Positions 14,856-23,069 are shown, counted from the stretch's first letter. The stretch: DNA of 26,555 nucleotides from JAJFTV01 sp964532655 (GCA_964532655.1 CAZHMZ010000036.1:1-26555); one strand, 5' to 3'. A program made the numbers and translations. The notes: generated by a model from the letters alone, not told the origin.

Positions 14856-15977
14856 ATGAAAATTCGATTCCTCGATACATACAACAAAAAGGATGTTGCC
14901 CGCTTTATCCAGTTTCCATTCGATTTGTACCATGACAACCCTAACTGGATCCCGCCGTTGGTAAATGATATGCGCTTCAATATGGATCGCGATCGGCACC
15001 CCACCTACCGCCATGCTGATGTCGACTTTCTGATCGCCGAGAGCGAAGGGCAAACACTCGGCCGCCTGGCCGTCATTCACAACCGTCATCACTCGGAAAT
15101 GACGCACCGGCAGTGCGGCCTCTTTTACTATTTTGATGCGGTAAACGATAAACAGGTGTCGGGTGTGTTGTTTCAAACAGCCTGTGATTGGGCGGTCAAA
15201 CGGGGATTGACGGAAATGACCGGTCCGCGCGGGCTTTTACGCTTTGACGGCACAGGACTTCTGGTAAAAGGGTTCGAGTACCCCGCGGCAGCCGGCATGG
15301 CTTATAATGATCCATACTACGATGAACTGGTCATGGATGCGGGGTTTGTAAAGTTGACCGATCATTTCTCCGGTTTTCTGCCATCTGACTACACCTTGCC
15401 CGATGAAATGAAACGGTTTGCCGAGAAGGTAAAGGCTAAAACTTGCTATTCGGTAAAAACCTTTTCGAGCAAGGAGGAACTGCGGCAGTGGATCAAACCG
15501 CTAGGCGATGTATTCAATTCCTCATTTGCTCTGGGAAGAGATTTTTACCCGGTCACCGAAGAGGAATTTGCCCTCACCGCCTCGCGTTTGCTCTCCATTG
15601 TACGGCCGGAATTGATCAAGTTCATCCTGTACGGTGACCAGATGGTGGGCTTTATTCTGGCGTATCCTGATGTGGCCGATGCGTTACGACAAACAAAGGG
15701 CAGGCTGCTGCCGTTTGGCTGGATCACCCTGATGCAGGCACCCCGAAAATCGAAACGCCTGCTTCTCAACGGATACGGTCTGCTGCCTGAACATCAGGGA
15801 CGCGGCGCCACCGCGCTGATGTATATGGAGATGTATCAATCTGGTAAGCCAATGGGGTTTGAATCAGCCGAATCGTTGCAGGTAGATGAAGGGAATTACC
15901 GCAGTTGGGCGGAACACGAACATTTGAAAATTGTTTTTCACAAGGCTCATCGAAGCTATATCAAGTATCTGTCATAA
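14856..15977 (+). CDS. GNAT-family N-acetyltransferase (YghO-like)
   Basis: A 373-residue protein with the layout of YghO-type GNAT proteins. The N-terminal half has FIQFPFDLYHDNPNWIPPL and RLAVIHNRHH, then MTGPRG and a GFEYPAAAGMAYNDPYY segment. A C-terminal acetyl-CoA fold follows, with YGLLPEHQGRGATALMYMEM, where QGRGATA matches the GNAT cofactor loop. Members are thought to acylate an amine, but the substrate is not known. The usual family length is about 370-390, so it is complete. The ribosome binding site is weak (GGACGATT). The next gene's start lies 15 bases after the stop, so both are probably on one mRNA. Confidence 0.85.
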   Translation: MKIRFLDTYNKKDVARFIQFPFDLYHDNPNWIPPLVNDMRFNMDRDRHPTYRHADVDFLIAESEGQTLGRLAVIHNRHHSEMTHRQCGLFYYFDAVNDKQVSGVLFQTACDWAVKRGLTEMTGPRGLLRFDGTGLLVKGFEYPAAAGMAYNDPYYDELVMDAGFVKLTDHFSGFLPSDYTLPDEMKRFAEKVKAKTCYSVKTFSSKEELRQWIKPLGDVFNSSFALGRDFYPVTEEEFALTASRLLSIVRPELIKFILYGDQMVGFILAYPDVADALRQTKGRLLPFGWITLMQAPRKSKRLLLNGYGLLPEHQGRGATALMYMEMYQSGKPMGFESAESLQVDEGNYRSWAEHEHLKIVFHKAHRSYIKYLS

Positions 15978-15992
15978 ATGGAGGAAATGAAT

Positions 15993-18491
15993 ATGGAAGA
16001 CTTTGAAAAGCTGGGTGTATTCTACCTGGGCAAGCAGTATGATTTGAAAACTGCCCAAATGAAGGACGGTTTGCTGCTGTACGATTCAAAAGATCTGCTC
16101 ACGCACGCCGTTTGCGTGGGCATGACCGGCAGCGGCAAAACCGGTTTGTGTATCTCCCTGATCGAAGAAGCCGCCATCGACAATATCCCTTCCATTATCA
16201 TTGATCCCAAGGGTGACCTGGGTAACCTGCTGCTCACCTTCCCCAACTTGCGCGGAGAAGACTTTCTGCCCTGGATCAACCTGGATGAAGCCCGCCAGAA
16301 GGGGCTGACCCCGGAGGACTATGCGCAAAAACAGGCTGATTCCTGGGCTAAAGGGCTGGCTTTCTGGGGACAGGACGGCGCCCGCATCCAGAAGCTGCGC
16401 AATGCGGTGGATTTTGCTATCTACACCCCGGGCAGCAGCGCCGGCATCCCCGTTTCGATCCTCAAATCGTTTGCCGCGCCCGCTCCGGAGGTCATCGAAG
16501 ATCGTGAAACCTTCGCCAGCCGGATCAGCTCGACGGTATCCAGCCTGCTGGCATTGGTGGGCATTCAGGCGGATCCCATCCAAAGCCGGGAGCATATCCT
16601 GCTGTCCACCATCCTGGATCAAACCTGGCGCAAGGGTCAGGATCTCGACCTGGCTTCATTAATCACGCAGGTTCAGAACCCGCCGGTTAAAAAGATCGGC
16701 GTCCTGGATCTGGAGACCTTCTACCCCTCCAAAGAACGTTTCTCGCTGGTGCTCTCGCTCAACAACCTGCTGGCCAGCCCCGGTTTCAACGCCTGGCTGG
16801 AAGGTGAGCCATTGGATATCAACCAGATTCTGTATACGCCGCAGGGGAAACCGCGCATCGCCATTTTCTCCATCGGGCATTTGAGCGATGACGAGCGCAT
16901 GTTCTTTACCTCGCTGTTGCTCAACCAGATTCTGGGATGGGTTCGCACGCAGTCCGGCACTACCAGTTTGCGTGCCATCTTGTACATGGATGAGATCTTT
17001 GGATATCTGCCGCCCATCGCCAATCCGCCCTCCAAACTGCCACTGCTTACTTTGCTCAAACAGGCGCGCGCCTTTGGTCTGGGGGTGGTGCTGGCCACCC
17101 AGAATCCGGTGGATATTGATTACAAAGCTCTGTCCAATACCGGTACCTGGTTTATTGGGCGTCTGCAAACCGAACGCGACAAAGCCCGCCTGCTGGACGG
17201 GTTGGAAGGCGCTTCGGCGGCTTCAGGGATGGCATTTGACCGTCAGGAGATGGAAACCCTCATCTCCGGGCTGGCCAGCCGGGTATTCTTAATGAACAAC
17301 ACGCATGAAGACGTGCCTGAGGTGTTCCAGACTCGCTGGGCCATGTCGTACTTGCGCGGCCCGCTCACCCGTGACCACATCAAAAAACTGACCGATCCCA
17401 TCCGTGCCAATTTTGGCGCCCAGGCTACCTCGACACAGGCTGCTCCTGCGGTTTCAGTCACCTCAACCAGCGGCGCTGCCGCCAGCAGCGCTGCCTCGGC
17501 AGTGACTCCATCTGCAGCGGCTGTCGCAGCCGGTGCTCCTCCCGCTCTGCCCCCTGAGATCTCGTGCTGCTATTTGCCGTTGGGTAAGCGCGCCGGAACA
17601 GATGAGACGGTTGTGTACATGCCTTATCTGTATGGATCGTCGAAAGTGCGCTTTGTCAACACAAAACTGCAGATGGATCAACAGAAGGAACTGTTCTTCC
17701 TGACCCCCATCACCGATCAAATCATGGCAGTCGATTGGGAGCAGACCAGTCCCATCGAGATCGAACCGGGCGACCTGGACAAGGGACCGGTTGATCGAGC
17801 CGTTTTCCATGAGTTGCCCGCCGAAGGGAGCAAAGGAAAAAGCTATACCGCCTGGAGTAAGGGCTTTACCGACTGGATCTACACCACCCAAAAACTGGAG
17901 CTGCTGCAAAGCCCCAGCACCGGTCTGGTATCCAACCCTGAGGAAAGCGAGCGTGATTTCCGCATCCGCCTGCAACAGGCCTCGCGTGAGATGCGCGACG
18001 ATACCAAGGACGCGCTGCAGAAGAAATACGCCAGTAAAATCGCCCTGCTGGAAGAGCGAATCCGCAAAGCCGAGCAGGCTGTGGAACGTGAAAAAGATCA
18101 GGCCAAACAGGCTGGTTTCCAGACCGCCATATCGTTGGGCTCCACCCTGCTGGGTGCATTTACCGGCCGCAAGGTGGTGAGTAAGAGCAATCTCAGCAAG
18201 GTAGCCACTGCCGCGCGCGGCGCAGGGCGAACCAGCAGCGCCAAACAGGATGTGGAACGCGCCAAAGATACGGTAGATGCCTACAAGCAGCAGCTCGAGG
18301 AATTGCAGGCCGAGTTTGATGCCGAAATGGAAAAACTGGCCGCCAAAGTGGATCCCGCCACCGAGGAATTAACCCGTGTGACCATCAACCCGCGCAAGAC
18401 CGACATCCAGATTCAGGTGTTTACTTTAGCCTGGGCGCCGTACTTCAAGAATTCGATGGGTATGGTGACCCCCGCTTACACCCGTGATTGA
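15993..18491 (+). CDS. HerA-like (DUF87-type) ATPase with C-terminal coiled coils
   Basis: An 832-residue FtsK/HerA-superfamily ATPase. Walker A is GMTGSGKT at residues 43-50, followed by IIIDPKGDLGN. Walker B is ILYMDEIFGYLPP near residue 332. VVLATQNPVDIDY and FIGRLQTERDKARLL are the usual sensor and arginine regions. After the motor, residues 480-520 are an Ala/Ser/Thr/Pro linker, and charged coiled coils lie near 653-712 and 750-786. HerA relatives pump DNA or act with nucleases, but no NurA-like partner is present, so the cargo is unknown. Three in-frame ATGs exist (15978, 15987, 15993). The last is chosen because GGAGG at 15980-15984 is 8 bases upstream. No membrane segment is visible. 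Confidence 0.88.
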   Translation: MEDFEKLGVFYLGKQYDLKTAQMKDGLLLYDSKDLLTHAVCVGMTGSGKTGLCISLIEEAAIDNIPSIIIDPKGDLGNLLLTFPNLRGEDFLPWINLDEARQKGLTPEDYAQKQADSWAKGLAFWGQDGARIQKLRNAVDFAIYTPGSSAGIPVSILKSFAAPAPEVIEDRETFASRISSTVSSLLALVGIQADPIQSREHILLSTILDQTWRKGQDLDLASLITQVQNPPVKKIGVLDLETFYPSKERFSLVLSLNNLLASPGFNAWLEGEPLDINQILYTPQGKPRIAIFSIGHLSDDERMFFTSLLLNQILGWVRTQSGTTSLRAILYMDEIFGYLPPIANPPSKLPLLTLLKQARAFGLGVVLATQNPVDIDYKALSNTGTWFIGRLQTERDKARLLDGLEGASAASGMAFDRQEMETLISGLASRVFLMNNTHEDVPEVFQTRWAMSYLRGPLTRDHIKKLTDPIRANFGAQATSTQAAPAVSVTSTSGAAASSAASAVTPSAAAVAAGAPPALPPEISCCYLPLGKRAGTDETVVYMPYLYGSSKVRFVNTKLQMDQQKELFFLTPITDQIMAVDWEQTSPIEIEPGDLDKGPVDRAVFHELPAEGSKGKSYTAWSKGFTDWIYTTQKLELLQSPSTGLVSNPEESERDFRIRLQQASREMRDDTKDALQKKYASKIALLEERIRKAEQAVEREKDQAKQAGFQTAISLGSTLLGAFTGRKVVSKSNLSKVATAARGAGRTSSAKQDVERAKDTVDAYKQQLEELQAEFDAEMEKLAAKVDPATEELTRVTINPRKTDIQIQVFTLAWAPYFKNSMGMVTPAYTRD

Positions 18492-18523
18492 CAGGCGGTC
18501 AGACCGGGTTTTGAAAAAGTGAG

Positions 18524-18529
18524 TATAAT
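18524..18529 (+). promoter_or_regulatory. Candidate -10 box for the LCP gene
   Basis: TATAAT, preceded by GTGAG, lies 32 bases after the ATPase stop. No clear -35 is at 17 bases; TTGACA at 18489 is too far away. Transcription would start near 18536, right at the base of the structured leader described next. Confidence 0.5.
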
Positions 18530-18537
18530 GCCTGTTC

Positions 18538-18622
18538 GGCTGTGGATTGCACTGCTGCAGCCGGGCAGGCATTTGTACACTGCCCGGCCGGTCTCCTGCC
18601 CGAAGACCGCTGCGGCACAGCC
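18538..18622 (+). promoter_or_regulatory. Structured 5' leader (three-way junction candidate) before the LCP gene
   Basis: A closing stem pairs GGCTGTG (18538-18544) with CACAGCC (18616-18622). Inside it are a 9-base hairpin, GCCGGGCAG (18560-18568) with CTGCCCGGC (18580-18588), and directly next to it a 6-base hairpin, CGGTCT (18589-18594) with AGACCG (18604-18609). The loop of the second hairpin (18595-18602, CCTGCCCG) can instead pair with CGGGCAGG at 18562-18569, giving an alternative fold. No U-run follows, so it does not look like a plain terminator. It matches no riboswitch class I know. It ends 30 bases before the LCP start codon. Confidence 0.5.
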
Positions 18623-18652
18623 TGAGATTAATAGAAACTGGATGAAAACCGG

Positions 18653-19594
18653 ATGAACCAAAACTACCCGAGACGGGATCCATACAATCAGGCTGCACGC
18701 ATACGCCAGACGCAGCCGATTGAGACCTTTCAGGCTGTCAGAATTACAACCCCCAAACAAAAACGGCGCCGTGGTACCTGTCTCATCCCGCTGCTGCTCA
18801 TGCTGACGGTGGGTTGCCTGGTATCGATGGTCTTTTTCCTGGTGCTGCCCACGCCGGTCAATTTTGTGGTGATGGGCATTGACCGAGCGCCAGAGGGCAC
18901 CGCGTTGGGCCGTTCGGACACCATCATTATGGTCACCGTTCAGCCGCTCAAGCCCTATGTGGGCATGCTTTCAGTTCCGCGCGACCTGTGGGTGCAGATC
19001 CCGGGGGTGGGTGAGAACCGCATCAATACCGCGCACTTCTTTGCCGAAGGAAATGTAGCCGGAAGCGGGCCTCAGGCCCTGCTGGATACCATCACAGCCA
19101 ATTTCGGTGTGCAGATCCCGTACTATATCCGCTTCAAGTTTGAGGGCTTCAAAGGTGTGGTGAATGCTCTGGGCGGGGTGGATATCACCCTGGACAAAGC
19201 CACCGGTGGTTATGATCCCGGCACGCATCACCTGGATGGCGACCAGGCGCTGGCTTTTGTGCGTGACCGCGCCGGAAGCGATGACTTCTTCCGCATGGAG
19301 CGCGGCCAGATTTTTGTCAAAGCCGTGGCAAAGCAGATGCTTAACCCGCTCAGTTGGGCGCGCCTGCCCGTGGTGGTGCCGGTGCTGCTGGCCAACATAG
19401 ATACCAATCTGCCGGTGTGGCAGTGGCCCCGTCTGGGAGCCGCCGTGCTGAGGATCGGGATTGACGGCATCGATAACCGCACCGTCAACCGTGATTATGT
19501 GACCCCGTTTGTCACCAACGAAGGCGCCCAGGTGCTTGGCCCGCGCTGGGAAGTGATCTGGCCGCTGGTGCAGGAGATGTTCGCCATCCACTAG
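18653..19594 (+). CDS. LytR-CpsA-Psr (LCP) family cell-envelope protein
   Basis: A 313-residue protein with a short cytoplasmic N-terminus ending in KRRR (37-40), one membrane span (about 43-65) and an extracytoplasmic LCP domain. Conserved parts are FVVMGIDRAPEG, GRSDTIIMVTV, GMLSVPRDLWV, INTAHFFAEG, GGVDITLDK, LDGDQALAFVRDR and FFRMERGQIFVKAVAKQML, which include the acidic and arginine residues that bind the pyrophosphate lipid. LCP enzymes transfer undecaprenyl-linked glycopolymers onto the cell wall or onto proteins. The start is supported by the membrane-anchor layout; the ribosome binding site is weak. The gene follows a structured leader and is followed by a terminator, so it is probably transcribed alone. 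Confidence 0.92.
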   Translation: MNQNYPRRDPYNQAARIRQTQPIETFQAVRITTPKQKRRRGTCLIPLLLMLTVGCLVSMVFFLVLPTPVNFVVMGIDRAPEGTALGRSDTIIMVTVQPLKPYVGMLSVPRDLWVQIPGVGENRINTAHFFAEGNVAGSGPQALLDTITANFGVQIPYYIRFKFEGFKGVVNALGGVDITLDKATGGYDPGTHHLDGDQALAFVRDRAGSDDFFRMERGQIFVKAVAKQMLNPLSWARLPVVVPVLLANIDTNLPVWQWPRLGAAVLRIGIDGIDNRTVNRDYVTPFVTNEGAQVLGPRWEVIWPLVQEMFAIH

Positions 19595-19629
19595 GTAGAT
19601 TGGCTGGAACGCCTTTTACGAATCATCAG

Positions 19630-19664
19630 GGCTACCCGATCTGAATGGGGCAGCCTTTTGATTT
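19630..19664 (+). terminator. Rho-independent terminator after the LCP gene
   Basis: GGCTACCC (19630-19637) pairs with GGGCAGCC (19648-19655), with one A-C mismatch and a 10-base loop. TTTTGATTT follows on the plus strand. Confidence 0.75.
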
Positions 19665-19752
19665 AATTAATCGTGCTGGAAAATACCATCAACGAATGGG
19701 AGATAAGCGCTGATCAGCAGTGTACGTCCACCAGTCCCCAGTTCAACCGGCC

Positions 19753-19889
19753 AACGAATAAGCGAATGGTGGATTGAGCGGCATTGAGATTCTCAGCGCT
19801 GTACAATTAAGGAAATCTTTCCCGTTTATTCGTTTATTCGTTTCCGCCGGTGCGCAGCGCCGGCCATTCGTGGATGGCCCTTTCTCTGA
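19753..19889. repeat. Interspersed repeat, copy A
   Basis: This is the first of two diverged copies in a 450-base gap that has no convincing gene. The order is AACGAATAA-type sequence, a body with GAGCGG and GATTCTCAGCG, TCTTTCC, ATTCGTTT, a GC hairpin (GCCGGTGC GCA GCGCCGGC), then CCATTCGTGGATGG and TCTCTGA. Copy B has the same blocks in the same order. No protein reading frame runs through both copies. Confidence 0.8.
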
Positions 19890-19972
19890 TCGACCGTCAA
19901 CGAATGGGATTTCTGTCCATATTTGTGATTCCAAAGTCTTCAGGTTTATCAGTAAACGAATAAACGAATAAA
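19825..19972. repeat. Perfect 19-base inverted repeat flanking a 110-base core
   Basis: TTTATTCGTTTATTCGTTT at 19825-19843 is the exact reverse complement of 19954-19972. Each arm consists of repeated TTTATTCG units. The core between contains the GC hairpin of copy A and a second copy of the string TCAACGAATGGGA (first seen near 19689). The size and ends resemble a small non-coding mobile element, but no target-site duplication was identified. Confidence 0.7.
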
Positions 19973-20083
19973 GGATCGAGCGGTACTGGTGATTCTCAGC
20001 GTTGTTCCTTTATGATAGTCTTTCCTGCTCATTCGTTTTCGTCGGCGCTTCGCGCCGGCCATTCGTGGATGGTATCTCTCTGA
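19955..20083. repeat. Interspersed repeat, copy B
   Basis: Second copy of the unit at 19753-19889. Shared blocks are AACGAATAA, GGATCGAGCGG, GATTCTCAGCG, TCTTTCC, ATTCGTTT, a GC hairpin (CGGCGC TTC GCGCCG), CCATTCGTGGATGG and TCTCTGA. The hairpin arms differ from copy A, yet pairing is kept with one G-T wobble, which suggests the structure matters. Confidence 0.8.
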
Positions 20084-20106
20084 AAAGCCGTCTTCCCCCC
20101 TTACGA

Positions 20107-20382
20107 TCACCCGCTCCGGCTTTCCCCGCTGCACCGGTCAGAGTTCACCCGCCAGGCCAGGTGATATTCAATCCATTTCAAATCGATCAGCCGGTAACAA
20201 CCGGCTGCTGGCTGCCAGTCACGCACAAAATAGCTCACCCCCTCCACCTGCACAACCGGGTTCCCCTGCGGACCGGGTCGGGTAGACAACTGGGTTTCAT
20301 CCAGCCGATTACACTGACTGGAAAAGATCTGAAGAAGAACGATTGCGAAAATGACAGGCAGAAACAAAAATTTTAATTTCAT
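20107..20382 (-). CDS. Small secreted or lipoprotein candidate
   Basis: A 91-residue reading frame beginning MKLKFLFLPVIFAIVLLQIF, a convincing signal peptide, followed by SSQC, which could be a weak lipobox. The remaining 65 residues have VSYFVRDWQPAAGCYRLIDLKW and two more cysteines. I do not recognise a family. The start at 20382 is chosen because the signal peptide begins there; the ribosome binding site is a purine-rich GAAAGAAAAG only. It lies between the repeats and the PIG-L terminator, on the same strand as PIG-L. It may be a genuine small gene, and a comparative check would settle it. Confidence 0.45.
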   Translation of the reverse strand: MKLKFLFLPVIFAIVLLQIFSSQCNRLDETQLSTRPGPQGNPVVQVEGVSYFVRDWQPAAGCYRLIDLKWIEYHLAWRVNSDRCSGESRSG

Positions 20383-20461
20383 ACGGACGGGTTCTTTTCT
20401 TTCACGATGAAATGGTGGATGTGTTCTTCTGCATATCTTGCAAGAACCGTTCCCGCACGAC

Positions 20462-20487
20462 AAAACCGGCCTGATTTATCAGGCCGG
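20462..20487 (-). terminator. Rho-independent terminator after the PIG-L gene
   Basis: A perfect 10-base stem, CCGGCCTGAT (20466-20475) with ATCAGGCCGG (20478-20487), is followed on the minus strand by TTTTG. It sits 23 bases after the PIG-L stop. Confidence 0.8.
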
Positions 20488-20510
20488 CTATATTGAAACA
20501 TAATACCGCT

Positions 20511-21257
20511 TTATCGAGCCCGACGTTTGGCCAGGCAATCCTCTTCATTGACCAGTGAGATCACCCGGAAGCTCTCGGCGTAATTCATTTCCTTGCCTTT
20601 GGCCCGCTCGGCAGCCCACAGCTTGATCTGTTCTTCCGGATCCCAGCCGATGAACTGGCTTTTGTGCGCCCGTAAAGCCTGCACCTTGATGTCGATGGTT
20701 TCATCGATGCATACAAATTCTTTCCCGTTAACCCAGGTCATCACATACACCTTACAAGGCTTGAACGAATGCAGGCCTTCCTTTTCAAGCTCCTGAAACA
20801 GATGAGGTTGGCCCGCAGCCGGAAAGGTGGCATCCAGGGCTGCCAACCCGGCAGCCCGGTGATCCGGATGGTTGATGTAATCATCGCTGGGGTACAGATC
20901 GCTGGGGTCGTTAACGATGATCACCTCCGGGCGGAAGCGGCGAATCTCGCGGACCAGCTTTTTGCGCAGATCCAGCGTGGCCTGCAACAGACCATCCGGT
21001 TCGCGCAGAAACACCACATCGCTCACGCCGGCGATACGGGCAGCTTCAAGCGCTTCTTCTTCGCGGATGGTCGCCGCTTCTTCACGCGTGATGGAGGTAT
21101 CGGCAATACCCACATCACCGCTGGTGCACAACACATAACAAATTCTGGCCCCGGCTTGCGCCCAACGGGCCAGTGTACCCACACAACTGAATTCGATATC
21201 ATCCGGATGAGCGACAATCGCCATGGCACTTTCAGGCACATAGAATGGATGCGTCAT
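20511..21257 (-). CDS. PIG-L (LmbE) family deacetylase
   Basis: A 248-residue zinc-dependent deacetylase of the LmbE/PIG-L family. The metal motif AIVAHPDDIEFSC lies near the N-terminus, then YVLCTSGDVGI, and the second metal motif NHPDHRAAG in the middle. Substrates in the family are N-acetylglucosaminyl lipids or thiol precursors such as those of mycothiol and bacillithiol, and which one applies here cannot be told. The start at 21257 is chosen over upstream in-frame starts at 21338 and 21299 because AAGGAA lies 9 bases before it and homologues begin shortly before AIVAHPDD. It diverges from the CapA-like gene across about 107 bases. Confidence 0.9.
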   Translation of the reverse strand: MTHPFYVPESAMAIVAHPDDIEFSCVGTLARWAQAGARICYVLCTSGDVGIADTSITREEAATIREEEALEAARIAGVSDVVFLREPDGLLQATLDLRKKLVREIRRFRPEVIIVNDPSDLYPSDDYINHPDHRAAGLAALDATFPAAGQPHLFQELEKEGLHSFKPCKVYVMTWVNGKEFVCIDETIDIKVQALRAHKSQFIGWDPEEQIKLWAAERAKGKEMNYAESFRVISLVNEEDCLAKRRAR

Positions 21258-21364
21258 ATCGTAAAATTCCTTACACTCGTGAGATAATAATTGAATCATG
21301 AACCATGGGATCAATTGTACTCTCGAAACATCCTGCATAAGCAGTCATCACAGCGGAAACCGGT

Positions 21365-23053
21365 ATGTGGATGAGAAATAACTCCTTTCAGATTCTGACC
21401 GTTCTCCTCGTTTTGCTAATTTTTACCGGCTGCAATCAGAACCGTTTACAGACCCCACCCTCAGGCCGCACAAACGACTCATCCACCAGCCTGACATCCC
21501 CATCTGCCAGCACCCCAGAGCGGGCCGAACCGTCCGCATCTCCCACGCAGAGCACGGAAGCCGGTACCGTCCGGGTTGATCCATCCCTGCCGGAGTTTGC
21601 TGCGGGGTCACTCGCATTACCTGCCGGATGGCAAACCGTTGACCAGGATTCAGCAGATGTGAGCATCACCTACACGGATCAAAACCGGATCGCGCATTGG
21701 ATTCTTGCGCTGGCAGCCCCCTTCCCCACCCTGATCGAAGAGGTGACTTCCTCCAGCCTGCTGGCAGCCTGGCAGGGTCATCTCGATGCTGATTTTACAG
21801 ATCGCGTCTTGCTGATGAGCCAGCCGGTTTTTGATGCCCTCACGCAAAGCTGGGGAGAATCAGAAAACTCCAATATTCAAGTGCTGCCTGAAGAAGATCT
21901 GCTGGATACCGCATGGGAAACCGGCGCGTTCGCCATCATCCCCTTTGATCAACTGGAGCCGCGCTGGAAGGTGCTGCCCATCGATGGTATTTCCCCCATC
22001 CATCCTGATTTTGACGCGGATCATTACGCGATCACCCTCTCTATCGGTCTGGGAGGCCAGGAATCTGCCATCGAGCAGTTCTTGGCCGATGTGCAGTCCG
22101 GCGAAAAGCCGCTCATCACCGCTGCCAACCGCGACCCCTCCAAACTGACTGTGCTGGCCATGACCGGTGTGACGGCCCTGGCCCGCTCGACGGCTTATAC
22201 CATGGAACGGGAAGGCATCACGTACCCCGGAGAATATGTGCGCCAGGTGCTGGAATCGGCGGATATCACTCATATCAGCAATGAGGTGTCTTTCGCAGAG
22301 AACTGCCCTGAACCTCAACCACAGCGCACCGGTATGATGTTTTGCAGCAGCCCGTCTTACATTGAGCTGCTGGAGTATATCGGAACGGATATCATCGAGC
22401 TGACCGGCGATCACCTGGCGGATTGGGGGCAGAAAGCCATCTATTTGACACTGCAGATGTACGAGGAAGAAGGCTGGCCGGTTTATGGCGGTGGAAGCAC
22501 GCTGCAGGCGGGCCGGCAGCCGGTGTTTATGGAGCATAACGGCAACCGGCTGGCTTTCATCGGTTGCAACGCCAAGGGGGCTGCCTTTGCCACCGCCACC
22601 GATACCTCACCCGGGGCTGTTCCATGCGACTTTGATGAGATGCGAGCGCGGATTGAGCAGCTTGCCTCTGACGGGTATCTGCCGATCGTATCGATCCAAC
22701 ACAACGAATACGACCTGTACGAAGCCCAGGAAGTGCAAATCCGTGATTTTCATCGCCTGGCCGACAGCGGGGCCATCATCGTCAGCGGCAGCCAATCACA
22801 CCGCCCGCAGGGGATGGAGTTCTACGGCGAGGCTTTTCTGCACTATGGGCTGGGGAACCTGTTTTTTGACCAGTATTCGGTGGGAAAGCCCTTCCGGCAG
22901 GGAACCATTGACCGGCATGTTTTCTACGACAACCGCTATATCAGCACGGAATTGATTCCCACCTACCTGGTGGATTACGCGCAGCCGCACATCCTTACAG
23001 GGCAGGAACGCGCTGAATTGCTGGAGATTCTGTTCAACGCCAGCGGTTGGTAA
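21365..23053 (+). CDS. CapA-like (PGA_cap) lipoprotein
   Basis: A 562-residue exported lipoprotein with signal peptide and lipobox IFTGC (Cys23), a Ser/Thr/Pro-rich linker (about 30-65), a roughly 190-residue N-terminal domain of unknown type and a C-terminal CapA domain (about 261-530). CapA-type landmarks are YVRQVLESADITHISNEVSF, ELTGDHLADWG, IQHNEYDLY, SQSHRPQG and HYGLGNLFFDQ. In usual members the domain opens with a GDxMLGR metal site, but here that position reads MTGVTALAR, so one metal ligand appears lost. The family is linked to polyglutamate capsule export and to metallophosphatase-like folds. The protein likely acts on the cell surface. It converges on the NamZ-like gene with only 16 bases between them. 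Confidence 0.88.
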   Translation: MWMRNNSFQILTVLLVLLIFTGCNQNRLQTPPSGRTNDSSTSLTSPSASTPERAEPSASPTQSTEAGTVRVDPSLPEFAAGSLALPAGWQTVDQDSADVSITYTDQNRIAHWILALAAPFPTLIEEVTSSSLLAAWQGHLDADFTDRVLLMSQPVFDALTQSWGESENSNIQVLPEEDLLDTAWETGAFAIIPFDQLEPRWKVLPIDGISPIHPDFDADHYAITLSIGLGGQESAIEQFLADVQSGEKPLITAANRDPSKLTVLAMTGVTALARSTAYTMEREGITYPGEYVRQVLESADITHISNEVSFAENCPEPQPQRTGMMFCSSPSYIELLEYIGTDIIELTGDHLADWGQKAIYLTLQMYEEEGWPVYGGGSTLQAGRQPVFMEHNGNRLAFIGCNAKGAAFATATDTSPGAVPCDFDEMRARIEQLASDGYLPIVSIQHNEYDLYEAQEVQIRDFHRLADSGAIIVSGSQSHRPQGMEFYGEAFLHYGLGNLFFDQYSVGKPFRQGTIDRHVFYDNRYISTELIPTYLVDYAQPHILTGQERAELLEILFNASGW

Positions 23054-23069
23054 GTCTGTCAATAGAGGT

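Noticed and set aside
15268..15286. GGGTTCGAGTACCCC, a second T-arm look-alike
   Set aside because: It encodes KGFEYPA in the GNAT protein, with no surrounding cloverleaf.
18481..18622. The hairpins after the HerA-like gene as a simple rho-independent terminator
   Set aside because: No T-run follows any of the stems, and the TATAAT box lies upstream of them, which fits a leader better.
19825..19972. AT-rich TTTATTCG units as iterons of a replication origin
   Set aside because: There is no replication initiator gene, DnaA box cluster or partition gene nearby; the inverted layout fits an inserted repeat better.
20002..20376. Plus-strand open frame of 124 codons starting in repeat copy B
   Set aside because: It runs through the repeat and then antisense to the small signal-peptide gene, with no ribosome binding site and no recognisable domain.
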